A stretch of 64,000 nt of DNA from Acanthaster planci (Eukaryota > Echinodermata > Asteroidea > Valvatida > Acanthasteridae), in the NCBI RefSeq assembly GCF_001949145.1, contig NW_019091355.1, positions 5,948,455 through 6,012,454 of the forward strand, read 5' to 3'. The position numbers and the translations under genes are program-made. The notes under the pieces were generated by a model. The model worked only from the letters and a program-made list of their open reading frames with translations. It was not told the DNA's origin and searched no databases. How positions within the stretch are numbered: position 1 is the first letter of the stretch; every line of letters starts with the position of its first letter. This document shows, one piece after another, positions 12,001 to 25,944 of the stretch.

Positions 12001-13649
12001 AGTATGGACAGTAGAACAAATGAGGTAAACACTTGTTTTTACAGATGGTCATGTAACTATTCCAGACCAATGAGATTACACAATCCAAGAAAGAATGTAA
12101 CAATGGCAAATGTGGCACATTTTTACACTTTTTTCTCCATTGTCCAACGTACAGAGTGAAAACAAGAATGATGGAGCTAATCATTTTTCCTGATGGAATC
12201 ACCTTCGACTGACGTGTACAGCTCACATCCATAAGAAACCCCTGGCATGGTAGAGTAATCAGTGCTGTTCAAGGTAGTGTAGGGGGCACCTCACCGATAT
12301 ACATCTACGACCGACTGGCTTGGGGTACCTCTTCGCTTGAGTTTTGGTAGATATTCAATATCCAACTGCCAACAGATGGATTTATTATCGCCATAATCAC
12401 TTACAAAAACTCTTGACAATGCCGAGAGGCGATGTTTGTAGGTCTAGGGATTACACAGTCGGGAACAATATATTGCTGCAGTGTGGAATCTGTGTATCTC
12501 TTTTATCCCTGTTATGTCTCTTTTTCCTATATACCTCCAGTTCTGTGTAACAACAATCATTCGCCTTTACAGCAATCCCTTAACTTTCCGCAACATGTCA
12601 TATTTGCTTCACGTCTTACCTCTTCTTGCAGACCTACACGTGTCCCCATTGCAGATACAAACGTACATGCATCCTGCTATGTTTAATAAATTGTTTTAAG
12701 TCTTCCAAAATGTCCAAAAGATGTTATTCCCAATTGTCAACGTTTGCTCCTTCCACCGAATATCATCCACTGGGATCCTCTATCATCTCTTCTCCTCCCT
12801 TCCACTCACTATCCGTTGCATCTTTGTCCTACCTGTCCCGGTTTCCTTTTTGACATCCGAAGTAGTGTCCTGTCTTTCCCAGCACAAGAGTATCCTTTTT
12901 CTGCGGGTGGCTTGTCCAGATAGTGTTGCCCATGTCCCTGTTCGGTGTCTTGCTGTCTGAAGGAGCTAGGGGGATGTTGAGGGCCGAGCAGATTGTCGGT
13001 GATTTCAGGAGAATGTTTTGACCAAGACCATGGAATACTGAGAAGGCCCGATAGAAAGTTATTGCCTGGTTAGATTTCAAAAATGCTTAAATCTCACAGA
13101 TTTACCTCAGACATGTATTGCGAAATAATACACGATAAAGCGGGTTTTCTTGAAACTTAATGTTACTGTAGATTGGATTTACCATCATTTGTTGACAAAC
13201 AGACATTTTATTCTCCGACTGTTAAGGGGTAATTTTTCAATTCAACTTGCTAAGTACTTTTTCTGGCACCCCTGTCTCTCCGTGAGTGTATAAACTTGAA
13301 AGGAAAACAACTTTCTGTGCTTAGTAGTATGTTTATTATTTTCATATATGATAAAGGCATTCATAGCAACCAACTCCCTCTCCAAGTGCCTGGTTTGTAC
13401 ACTCACTCAAAAATAATTGAAAAAGCATGGACGGCCCTCGAGAACCACGATCTGATGAAGAAGCCAAACCCAGGATTTTGATGCCAAAATTTGAAATCAA
13501 TCATCAAAGCTGCTTGAAACTGACGAGGTAGATGTCTAAACAGGTTGGATCATAATGGCTTAGAAATAAGTGAGTGTTTGAGCGAGCGTATGAGCAGAAG
13601 GTCCAAAATTTGTTCAACTGAAAGATTGAGTGTTTCCCAGACAATCAGC

Positions 13650-13843
13650 CTGTGGCTCAGTGGCGTAGCTAGGATTTTACTGGGGGGGGGACAAAGGGGC
13701 ACATGGGGGCACCAGTTTTCAGTGGTGTTTTTTTTTTGGGGGGGGCAAGATTTTGTTAGCCTTGTTCAATATCCATTCCTCAGTTGGGGGGGGCACCTGG
13801 GGGAGGGGCACCGGGAATACGTGGCTACGCCACTGCTGTGGCT
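13650..13843. mobile_element. hAT-like non-autonomous element with 8-bp target duplication
   Basis: The element 13658-13835 (178 bp) begins CAGTGGCGTAGCTAGG and ends with the inverse, gtggctacgccactg. It is flanked on both sides by the identical 8-mer ctgtggct (13650-13657 and 13836-13843). CAG...CTG termini plus an 8-bp duplication are the hallmark of hAT transposons. The interior is G-rich simple sequence with no transposase, so it was mobilised in trans. Confidence 0.85.
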
Positions 13844-14848
13844 ATAAGCTCCGGGAGGGAAAGGTTACTGGACGTTGAAGCTAACAACTGCACCCTGTTC
13901 ACGTAACACTGATATACATATATAATCTTTTCAAGGGCTGCCATGTACATGCATTTTAATTATTCATTAAAAACTCTACCCCTTCTGCCCTGAAAAACCA
14001 ATTAAAAACCGATTACCGATAGTGAGGCCGGTTTGACAACCTTTCAAGTTTCCAAACCCATAATTTAGATACAATAATTAACTTTAAAGATGTGATCAAT
14101 GACTCATTTCCAAAATGACAATGAAATGCACAACATACACCACAGCGCAGTCTTCCTTTCTGTGGTGAGGAACAGAACCCAACAAACCCTCTCCACAAAC
14201 TGTCTCTGTCTGACCTTCCGGTCTTCGTCCCAGCAAGGCCAAACCAGATTTCACTATTTGGAAAAGGAAGCAGTCCTTCCTCTAGTATGCAGTGGTAACT
14301 GGGCAATCTAGGTGTAAGTCATAATATGCAGAACTATTTGCTCTCAATGGAGTTGAATATACATGTAACCAGAAAATGAATGCGGTTTGTCCTGTCTTGT
14401 TTTTTTGTTTTTGTTTTCGAAGAACTGAACATATGCTTCTTTGGTGTCTTCCATCATTGCATTCATGCTGTCTCCACCACATAATGAAGACATGAACCTC
14501 CATACTGAATGCAATACTGGGGCACAGCATTTAATAATGATTTTGGATTGTAATGTTAAGATTTGTTCTTGTTTCAATGATTGTTTTCCTCTCACTTCAT
14601 TTACACATTTTTTCTGCTTTTGTTCAAAAGGAGTTCTGAAAACAGCACGACACCAAGCGTGATCCTAGTGGACACGATACAAGAGTATATTCACAATTTT
14701 CACTCCCACGCCCTTGTGCACCACCTAAGTGCATACGCACTCGATCACTTTACTATGGAGAACATCATTTATTTTAGCAAAATCCATGCAAATAAAGTAC
14801 ACGGTGATAACCTGATAACTGAAAAATTATTAGACAACCACCGTATTA
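13844..14848. other. Unassigned DNA between two hAT-like elements
   Basis: No gene or structured repeat recognised. Short open frames on both strands overlap one another without family signatures. Confidence 0.4.
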
Positions 14849-15120
14849 CAGTGTTGTATCACATGTCCATTCACAAGTCCAGTTACAAGTCCATTCACAA
14901 GTCCAGTAACAAGTCCCTTCTCAAGTCCAGTCACAAGTCCCCGGCCTTCACATGGCCAGTCATAAGTAACAGGGTGAACAATAACAAAGGTATGCTTTGG
15001 TCACAGCTAGCCCATTTGAATAGCTTTTGAATTGGCTTAAGACTGACCGAATGACTTGTGATGGATTTTCAGGGACTTCCACAGACTTGTGATGGACTCG
15101 AATATAACACTGCCGTATTA
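14841..15120. mobile_element. hAT-like MITE with internal 12-bp minisatellite
   Basis: The element 14849-15112 (264 bp) starts CAGTGTTGTATCACA and ends tataacactg, its near-inverse. The perfect 8-bp duplication ccgtatta flanks it at 14841-14848 and 15113-15120. The interior shares taacagggtgaacaat and catttgaatagctt with the element at 48337-48531, so both belong to one family. A tandem array of a ~12-bp unit sits near its left end. No transposase is encoded. Confidence 0.85.
14867..14940 (+). repeat. 12-bp minisatellite (tccagtcacaag)n
   Basis: About six consecutive units of the type tcca(t/g)t(t/c/a)acaag, with small differences between copies. The array lies inside the hAT-like MITE. The related element at 48337 has only a couple of similar units, so the array has expanded or contracted between copies. 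Confidence 0.8.
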
Positions 15121-15840
15121 CATGAACCCACTTGCACAAAATTTGAAACAAATTTCCCCAAAGTGTTTTTAAAAAAAAGAAAAAAGTACGACCTGATATG
15201 AAAGAAATATGACCACGGCCATTCCTGTTTTTAAAACCATTTGTCCAGTTTATCAAAACAAACGAAATAAAGTGCCATGTGTATTAAGACCTGATCAAAC
15301 GTCGGTAGCATGTTTAAGTTGTGAATTGAATATTTTACAGGAGAATCGTTTATCCGTAATAGTAGTAGTACATGTATTAGTGCATGTTTACGTGCGTTAA
15401 TGTACATGTACATGTACGTGCACATGTGTACACATAAATCATGGCCGACCATCATTTTGACAGTGCCAAAACTGAAACTGATAAAACTCACAAAGGACAA
15501 TTCGCAATCGCTTGAACTTAACCCGGTGTTCTTTTTAAAATACTCTTTTAATTTCCAAGATATGCAGCATGTGTGAGAAAATTGGAGAACAATTCAAAAA
15601 TTTGATTTTTAAAATACCCTTTTACGTTCAAAAATGTAAGGTACAATGCAGACATCTTTCACCCCATTTTCTCTAAAATGACACTTAGAATTAACAAAAA
15701 ATTAAAAAAAAAGTAAATCACAAAATAAAATTTAAAGCCTGATTATATTTCTCTGGTATAAATTCAGCAAGAATTTTACACAATAAGGAAGATCTCCACA
15801 GATGGATTTTGGTATAGGCTGGCTGGCGTCGCAATTTTGT
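15121..15840. other. Unassigned AT-rich DNA
   Basis: No gene recognised. 15369-15432 is a cluster of TACATG motifs. 15500-15780 is A/T-rich with repeated ttttaaaatac-type strings (15532 and 15608). Confidence 0.4.
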
Positions 15841-15844
15841 AAAG

Positions 15845-16330
15845 GGTGCACCCTCGTATTAAAGGCCAGAAATATGCCTGCAGAGCTCATTAATAACAGT
15901 TATACACTCAAAATATTCTATTTTGGGGTCCAGAGATCCATGGAACTGGGGAATTGAAGAAATGTGACACTGAACCTCTGGGCCGGACTCAGGACTTCCA
16001 ATTTTGAGCACTTCGGATGCAATCGGGTCCGAAAGTGGCACTATTTGAGAAATTTTGCAGAGGGATGCATTTTCAAAATGGCTCTTTTCCCGGGCTGTGA
16101 AATTTCCTTCATATTAGGAGTGGTCTGCTTTGGGTAAGAATTTCTCAAACATTCATTTGTCAACCCACTAAAAATTGAAAGGAAAATGAAAAAGGACATG
16201 TGGAACATCATTTTTCTGTGCAGCCTGAACACCTGTGAGAGTTGTGAGTTTTTTTTAATTATTTGTGAAGTATGGGGATTTATCACTGCTGTCTATGGGA
16301 ATTATTTTTAGGGGTGCACCCTATAATCAC
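15845..16330 (+). repeat. Dispersed repeat, family 2, copy A
   Basis: The right half (aaattgaaaggaaaatgaaa near 16170, then tttatcactgctgtctatgg near 16280) has a diverged counterpart in the same orientation at 18106-18420. A possible third, more diverged copy lies near 45860-46020. The string gggtgcaccct occurs at both ends of this copy. No coding potential and no clear transposon termini, so the class is unknown. Confidence 0.45.
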
Positions 16331-16509
16331 CCCCCCCCCGCTTCGCCGAATTTTAGCTCATGCGCATAAAGGCCCCAAAGGCAACGACTGCAAGGGTAGC
16401 GGGAACCACCGCAGGAGTTTGCGTGCGCATGCGCACGCCGAAAAGAGCCGAATCGTCCAAAAAGGTTCGGAAATTCGGGCTCAAAACCATCAATTTTTTA
16501 ACGCTGAAG

Positions 16510-16585
16510 TTTTAGTAATTCGGATGCTTTCTCAATGTGGATGTTTTCTCAATTCAGATGCTTTCTCAATTGAGATTTCGGGTAA
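16510..16585 (+). repeat. Short tandem repeat, ~18-20 bp unit
   Basis: About three to four units of the type cggatgctttctcaat occur in a row, with g/t and c/t differences. It directly precedes the longer AT-rich tandem repeat and may be part of the same unstable locus. Confidence 0.7.
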
Positions 16586-16609
16586 AAATGCATGCGTCGA
16601 ATGACAGCT

Positions 16610-17015
16610 TTACGTTTAGAAAAGTGTTCCAATTTTAAAAAATATATTCGGAGTCAACAATTTTATTCCGATCTTAAAATGTTTGGACTTTAAAAATCGT
16701 TCCAATCTTGAGAAAATGTTGGTTTTATAAATTGTGATCCAAATTTTGAAAACATGTCCACTCTTTAAAAATTTATTCCAATCTAGAAAATATGTTCCGT
16801 CCATAAAAATGCATCTGCTCTTTAATAATTCATTTAAATCTAAAAAACATGTATTGCATCTTTAAAATTTTGTTCGGGTTTAAAAATGTATTCCAAATTC
16901 AAAAAATACGATTCTTTTAAAATGATATTCGTTTTAAAAACCATTCGAGTCTGAAAAAATGTTCGATTTTGAAAAAAGGCATTCCGTTTAGCAAAAACAT
17001 CTTCCAATCTTTTTG
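16610..17015. repeat. Degenerate AT-rich tandem repeat, ~18-22 bp period
   Basis: Over ~400 bp, units of the form ttccaatcttaaaaaatgt follow one another with heavy divergence (examples begin near 16627, 16665, 16709, 16776, 16898, 16982). Read on the - strand it gives low-complexity peptides rich in FLK/FKI triplets, which explains the open frames there. They are not genes. Confidence 0.65.
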
Positions 17016-17112
17016 ACATGGATTCTGCTTCGTTCCTCAACTCGTGTTAATAAGTGGACACAAGAGGGCGCGAAGCAAGCAACGGCGCGCGCGGGCGTGG
17101 GAGACGCTATCT

Positions 17113-17755
17113 GGGCGCAAGCCGGGTACGGTCATGAATAATACAACATGACGTCATGAATAAAACATGTCCTGTACACGTACCTACCGTACCTGACTTG
17201 GGCCGGCGTTTGTGTGTGTATGGAGGTAGGAAAATGTACAGTGTACATGTACTCCACATGCCCCCATTTTTCTCAAATGTAGGCCTACCTGACTTGCACC
17301 CATTTGTACTCCACATGCGTCTGAAATTGAGGGCGCATGTGGAGTACAAACATGTGCGAGTCAGGTACATCGAAGAGAAAAAGATAAGTACCAAATTGTG
17401 GGCATGTGGTTCAACGGGCGCAAGTCAGGTACATGATGTACAGTACTGTACTAGCACTATGTACATGAACTATACATGTACATGTCCGTCTGAGAACAAA
17501 GCATGCCCTGGTGACAGAAAAATATGGAAGGCCTGCGTAGCATGCACCGTGATTAGAATACTGACAAGAATATAATATAAAATCAGAGGCAATTACATGT
17601 GTCCGCGCACTGGTTTTATGTTACATGCATATTCTTGTCAATGCCCTGAATGTGACGTCGTACATGACGAATGCTGCAGCATTGGCTCATGCAGCGTCAT
17701 ACTATGTTGTTTTATTCATGTCTGTATTATTCATGACTGTACCCGGCTTGCGCCC
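17113..17755. mobile_element. Terminal-inverted-repeat MITE with nested hairpin
   Basis: The left end (gggcgcaagccgggtac at 17113, followed by gtcatgaataataca) is matched in reverse complement at the right end (tgtattattcatgac, gtacccggcttgcgccc to 17755). The arms are ~40 nt with one small internal insertion. A second, strong inverted repeat lies inside at 17287-17366. The interior encodes nothing recognisable. Superfamily and target duplication are unresolved. Confidence 0.8.
17287..17366. repeat. Internal hairpin of the 17.1-kb MITE
   Basis: Two 33-nt arms (17287-17319 and 17334-17366) match at 29 positions around a 14-nt loop. The core is tactccacatgcg / cgcatgtggagta. Such a stem could fold in single-stranded DNA or RNA. 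Confidence 0.85.
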
Positions 17756-17888
17756 ATCTCTCCAACGGTGATCCCCAACGGCACACATTGTCGCTGCGCC
17801 CCGGCGCTATACTTTCTTTGGTAGAAACGAAGACGTCACAGAGATTCCGACTTGAGTCAAGTCTAACCGCAGTCTGGCCAGCTAGCCG

Positions 17889-17985
17889 CGGCCAGATACG
17901 TACACGTACACATGTACAGAGTACAGTACATGCACATGTATTTAGTACAGGTACATGTACGTACATGTACATGTACACTGGTTGC
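17889..17985. repeat. Dense TACATGTA / GTACATGTAC cluster
   Basis: Overlapping 6-8 bp palindromes (tacacgtacacatgtac, gtacatgcacatgta, ggtacatgtacgtacatg) make up nearly the whole stretch. Translation gives runs of M, Y, V and H in several frames, so open frames here are artefacts of the repeat. Confidence 0.7.
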
Positions 17986-18105
17986 AGGCCAGTACGTGGG
18001 TCCAAAATTGCCTGCGCGGACCGAATCACGATCTCTGCTATTAGAGCATTTCGTGGCACATGGACTGGATGGTTTGTTAAAAAGATGGATGAAATCTAGG
18101 GACAG

Positions 18106-18420
18106 GACTGTGAGCTTGTATTTCTGAAAGTATCGACCAAACGGGGTCCTCCAAATTACTCTGTTTTGCCAAGACTTGAAGGCATCAATTTCCAAAATGG
18201 CGATGGGCCTCCTGACTGTTTTGAGGGGTGATTTTCTCTGGAGAGAAATATCTTCAAAAGTCATTGGTTAAGTCAATGAAAATTGAAAGGAAAATGAAAA
18301 ATGAGGAAGTGAGCTTTAATTTGATATGTGTCTTGAACATCTGTGCAACTTTTGACTATATTTCCTGATTGTTTGAAGTGGGATATTTATCCCTGTTGTC
18401 TATGGCAACTTACTTACTGG
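18106..18420 (+). repeat. Dispersed repeat, family 2, copy B
   Basis: Shares aaaattgaaaggaaaatgaa (about 18277) and the tail ttatccctgttgtctatggc with copy A at 15845-16330, in the same orientation and similar order. No coding content. The class is unknown. Confidence 0.45.
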
Positions 18421-18994
18421 TCTAGACCCACTATATAGTGACGAGGACCAATCCCCACATACGTGTACTGCATAATTCATGTTCACGGTGAGGTATATTA
18501 TCATAAGTGCCCCTTTTCGGTTGTGATACTGCCCCTTACGACGGTGGAAAGTGACGTCGTGCTTACTCATTTTTCAGTGTCGGTTACAAAAATGTACATG
18601 TACAGTAGCTACTGAACGTGTGATTTGCATCGAAGACAGAATCTACCTTGAAGGTGCCGTAGTTGGATTTCCCGGACTTTACCCTAGTAATATTAAAGGT
18701 TTGCCTTGCTTTCAATGGTAATAACGTTAAGTAAAGTTAGTAAGTAAGTAAGGTTTACAGTCGGAAGTAGGCCCAAGTTTCTTCAGTTCTGACATAGGGC
18801 CTAATTCAAAGACTGTCCTATTTTGGAGTTTGCTTTTCCCTGCCTGCGTTGGCCGGGCCCAGTAAAACAGGGCCATACCGAGGCGGTACGTATTCTCAAT
18901 CGCGACGAATGCATTCATTTCCAAGTTCCAGATCGCGAAAATTATTCAGTCAGATCACAGCTGCAAAAATTCTCTAGATTCCAGTTACCCCCAC
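18421..18994. other. Unassigned DNA
   Basis: No gene, tRNA or structured repeat recognised in this stretch. Confidence 0.4.
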
Positions 18995-19518
18995 CAGTGT
19001 GGCACGGACTCTCACTCCCGATCCATCCTTAGCCACACATCCGTAAACGCAATTTTGTGTCGGCGTAATGAACATTTTCGGCGCACCCACTTATCATCAA
19101 GATATATGTAATAAATGGATCAATAAGATACTACATGTATCAATGGGCTCTTCCAAATCTTTGGCAGCAGTTATCTAAACTAGTCTTGATATGGAACAGC
19201 CATCGAGACAATTAGGGGGTCAAGTGACGTATTGTTCTACGATCTTATTTTAAAGATGGCGACTGAGAGAGCGAGCCCGTTAGATTGAATGGATAAAGGC
19301 AAAAAGACTGGAAACTGGAAAATACCTGAATGATGTGAGTGAAATCATTCAATAAATGGTTTTAGAAAACAGAAAGGTCAAGGATCATGTTTGTGCAAAA
19401 GAAATTGCGCCCATGATGATAAGTGGTTGCGCCGAAAATGTTCATTACGCTGACATGAGATTGCGTATACGGATGTGTGACTAAGGATGGATCGGGAGTG
19501 AGAGTCCTTGCCACACTA
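18995..19518. mobile_element. Large inverted repeat with ~105-bp arms (MITE-like)
   Basis: The left arm 18995-19100 and right arm 19414-19518 are reverse complements with about nine mismatches in 105 positions. The shared core includes ggactctcactcccgatcca and taatgaacattttcggcgca. The outermost bases are CAGTGTGGCA on the left and, inverted, TAGTGTGGCA on the right, a hAT-like start, but I find no matching 8-bp target duplication. The ~310-bp spacer encodes nothing recognisable. It lies upstream of the SKP1 coding exons. Confidence 0.8.
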
Positions 19519-19979
19519 GTTGGGCTAGATTCCAGTGAAATGTGGGTCAATCATTGTCAATTGACCACCGTGTGTGTTGGAGATACAAAATTAATTATTT
19601 TCCAAATTTTAGGCCTAAGTGTTTAATTTGGAAGTTACGCCTAGGCCTACGCTACATTCTGCAGGATTGATGAATGTGACAATGTTACGCCCCAACTATC
19701 CCTGTGACAGTTCCAACTGCAGTGCTGCTGTTGGACTGGCCCAACTATTGTTGACCAATTTCTGTAGAAAATTTCTCGACCTTATGCATGTTTATGCATC
19801 TCACACTTGACACAATTCATCTAAAATATGGCACTTTATATTTGGCGCATGCATCGTTTGAGGTCCTGATTTCGAGGGGCCCTGTTTTCATGTCCTTACC
19901 TTCTGCATTGCACCGCATGATGTAGACAACTTCGAGTGACGTAATATACCTTCAGACTTGCTAAAGATCTTCTCTTCTC

Positions 19980-20027
19980 ACCGTTGACCATGTTGACTGA
20001 GAGATGTTTGATGTTAAGGTTATAGCG
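19980..20027 (+). other. SKP1: Possible non-coding leader exon of SKP1
   Basis: The SKP1 start codon follows directly on a splice acceptor, so an upstream untranslated exon must exist. A strong donor (agcg/gtaagttgaa, GT at 20028) lies 1.9 kb upstream, preceded by a pyrimidine-rich cttctcttctcacc and, at ~19938, a CRE-like tgacgtaa. This is the best candidate I found, but other donors are possible. Confidence 0.25.
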
Positions 20028-24044
<4,017 letters not shown>

Positions 24045-24219
24045 GTTACAATTTGAACAAAAGAGCTACAGGTATTTTTACTTTTGAAAGTTGTTCTACA
24101 TGTGTGTATTTGTTATATTACAATTTGAACAAAAGTAATATTTTTATTTTTGAATATGTTAGGTTGCAATTTGAACTAAAGTACTATTATTTTTAAAAAG
24201 TTGTTCTGTATGTCCATGT
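24045..24219 (+). repeat. Three-copy imperfect tandem repeat
   Basis: The string acaatttgaac(a/t)aaag occurs at about 24049, 24120 and 24166 (the last as gcaatttgaactaaag), each followed by T/A-rich sequence with ttttt and ttgttct elements. The unit is 45-70 bp and diverged. Confidence 0.6.
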
Positions 24220-24506
24220 TCAAACACAATAATCTCAAAGAATTCAACTGACGGTGCCGAGCTGTATTTAATTTACAGACCGTAGTCATCTATCTGCTAA
24301 AGGATTTATAATCTCCAAGCACTTAAATCTTTAAGAAAAAAAAAATTTTGATAAACTATTGCAGACATAACATTAATGCCATCCAAATCTCACCACAAAA
24401 GCCAAGTGGTCAAAATGAATACAAACACAAGACAATAAAAACTTAGCAATTTTATAATCAACTATTTCATTTAATTTTGAGATGAATTGAAGCAATGTTT
24501 TTTCTC

Positions 24507-25944
24507 TTAAAAGGGGATGGGCCGTGCTGGGAAGATTTCTTGTAAAACATGCATGAACACAAAAACCCAAACATATAGATAACAAAAAAACACATCTGCA
24601 TAATTTCAAAATGTGCGGAAATATGTTAAAAATTATAGCTTTCACGACCCTATTTCACTCCCCTCTTGGAGCAAAAGCTAAACAACAGCCATCAGGTACA
24701 GGAAGTTGTCTGAAGAAATTCCCAAGAATTGTGACGTCATAGGATGGAGTCCTGTATTGCGGGACTGTTTACTGTTACGCAACGACCCGTCGACATGTAT
24801 GTAGTGTACATGTAGTAACGTTAGCATGTGCAATCATGTCAGACTCAAGCGACGATAATTCCAGCATTGATGCTTTTTCTGATCATGACAGGGATCAGTT
24901 GTCATGTTCGTCATATTCATTTGACAAAGAATGTGACATTGAAGGAGAAATATTGCCTTGTCAGTTCTAACTAGAATACACTCAGGAAGAGATTTTGCAA
25001 CTCAGGGCTGTTGGCCACATGCATGGCAGCGAACCGGAAGATCGACAACCAAAAACTGACTGGTCACGATTTGATTTTTTCCTGTACCATTATAAAAATG
25101 TATCTTTCTGAAAAGATGCAATTGTCCTACCATTGGCTGTTCGATAGCTGTATAGTAGAGTTTTTCTCCATGGTTATAGGCTAGCCTACTTGGTCAAAGT
25201 TGGTGTTCCATTCCAACAATTTTTTTTCACCATGCACTGCGAGTCACTTGCTTGGCATCGACAGGTATGCGTGATGACTGTGTGGTATTAATTGCGCAGG
25301 AAGATAGTTCACGTGCGCCAGTGCAATATAATCCCATTTTACATCGTTTACGCGTAGTACATGTATGGGTGTACATGTGTGTGTCAGTACTGATACGTGT
25401 ACATACATAAACATGTAACCATGCACATGTTGGGAATTTGAGTCCTCATAAAAATCTGATTGTGTTTTATCCACAAACCTACCTACAATCGACAACAGCC
25501 ACTGACAACACAGTTTAACGACATTCTTTCAAAAATCAGAATTCACTATAGAAATTATTACACTTGTACGATGCGATGCAAAACAAAATGAATGTGACGC
25601 GTCAAGTTGTCCAGTAGCTCTGCCCCCATGTTGAGAGAAGGGCATAGGGAGCAAGACCGAATGTGGTTGACTTGACACAAACGAGTTACGTACCCGACTA
25701 CACGCCAGAGCAGAGAATATTATTCTTGCGCGGACTTATCAACTGTCCTACCAGAACTACCGGTATGCATTCTTGTCTGGAAAGTCCATCCAATGACGTC
25801 ACATTTTTGCCAAGATTTGTCTGCTGCCCTCATCAACCAATTTAGATAAGTTTTTGGGAAAATGCCAATTTTGGCTGATTTAATGACATACTGTATGTAA
25901 GACGGTTGTTTGTCAATTTAACCCTACATGGCCCATCCCCTTAA
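24507..25944. mobile_element. TTAA-flanked inverted-repeat transposon carrying an acidic ORF remnant
   Basis: Both ends show ggggatgggcc in inverted orientation directly beside TTAA (left TTAA 24507-24510, right 25941-25944). A second inverted pair lies inside: tgtgacgtcataggatgga near 24734 and its counterpart tccatccaatgacgtcaca near 25787. TTAA duplications are typical of Kolobok and piggyBac superfamilies. The left end has two extra A residues before the G run. No transposase is seen in the 1.4 kb interior. It does hold the degraded frame at 24836-25111. The element lies within SKP1 intron 1. Confidence 0.65.
24836..25111 (+). pseudogene. Degraded acidic ORF, possibly related to the P2X7 C-terminus-like family
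   Basis: An ATG opens 44 codons beginning MSDSSDDNSSIDAFSDHDRD and ending EGEILPCQF at a TAA (24968-24970). The same frame then continues LEYTQEEILQLRAVGH and later PKTDWSRFDFF to a TGA at 25109. The order Ser/Asp-rich start, then an E-I-x-P-x-x-F/Y motif, then EYTQEEL-like, then TDW followed by aromatic or Cys positions resembles the N-terminal part of proteins annotated as P2X7 (C-terminal domain)-like in marine invertebrates. The expected Cys residues after TDW are replaced by Ser/Phe, and a stop interrupts the frame, so it is a relic. The resemblance is from memory of the family pattern and needs a profile search. Confidence 0.4.

Larger units (their letters stand above)
7761..13649. other. 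Unassigned intergenic DNA with repeat fragments
   Basis: No recognised gene. A possible exon at 8250-8331 (+) is bounded by tgtccttcag and gag/gtacga and would encode a peptide ending NSNISCPVCTLR. The family is unknown and the exon may be chance. A run cttaaagggacatgtaatag at ~10206 resembles the terminus of a TTAA-target transposon, but I could not pair it with a second end. 11163-11345 has G- and C-rich tracts. The rest is unremarkable. Confidence 0.4.

Noticed and set aside
11580-12159. Two overlapping + strand frames (77 and 128 codons)
   Set aside because: Composition is ordinary for noncoding DNA here. No motif, no splice context and no similarity I can name.
14873-14945. CRISPR-like array
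   Set aside because: The units are contiguous 12-mers without spacers, inside a hAT-like MITE of a eukaryotic genome.
16616-17040. Two - strand open frames rich in Phe, Lys and Ile
   Set aside because: They are translations of the degenerate AT-rich tandem repeat.
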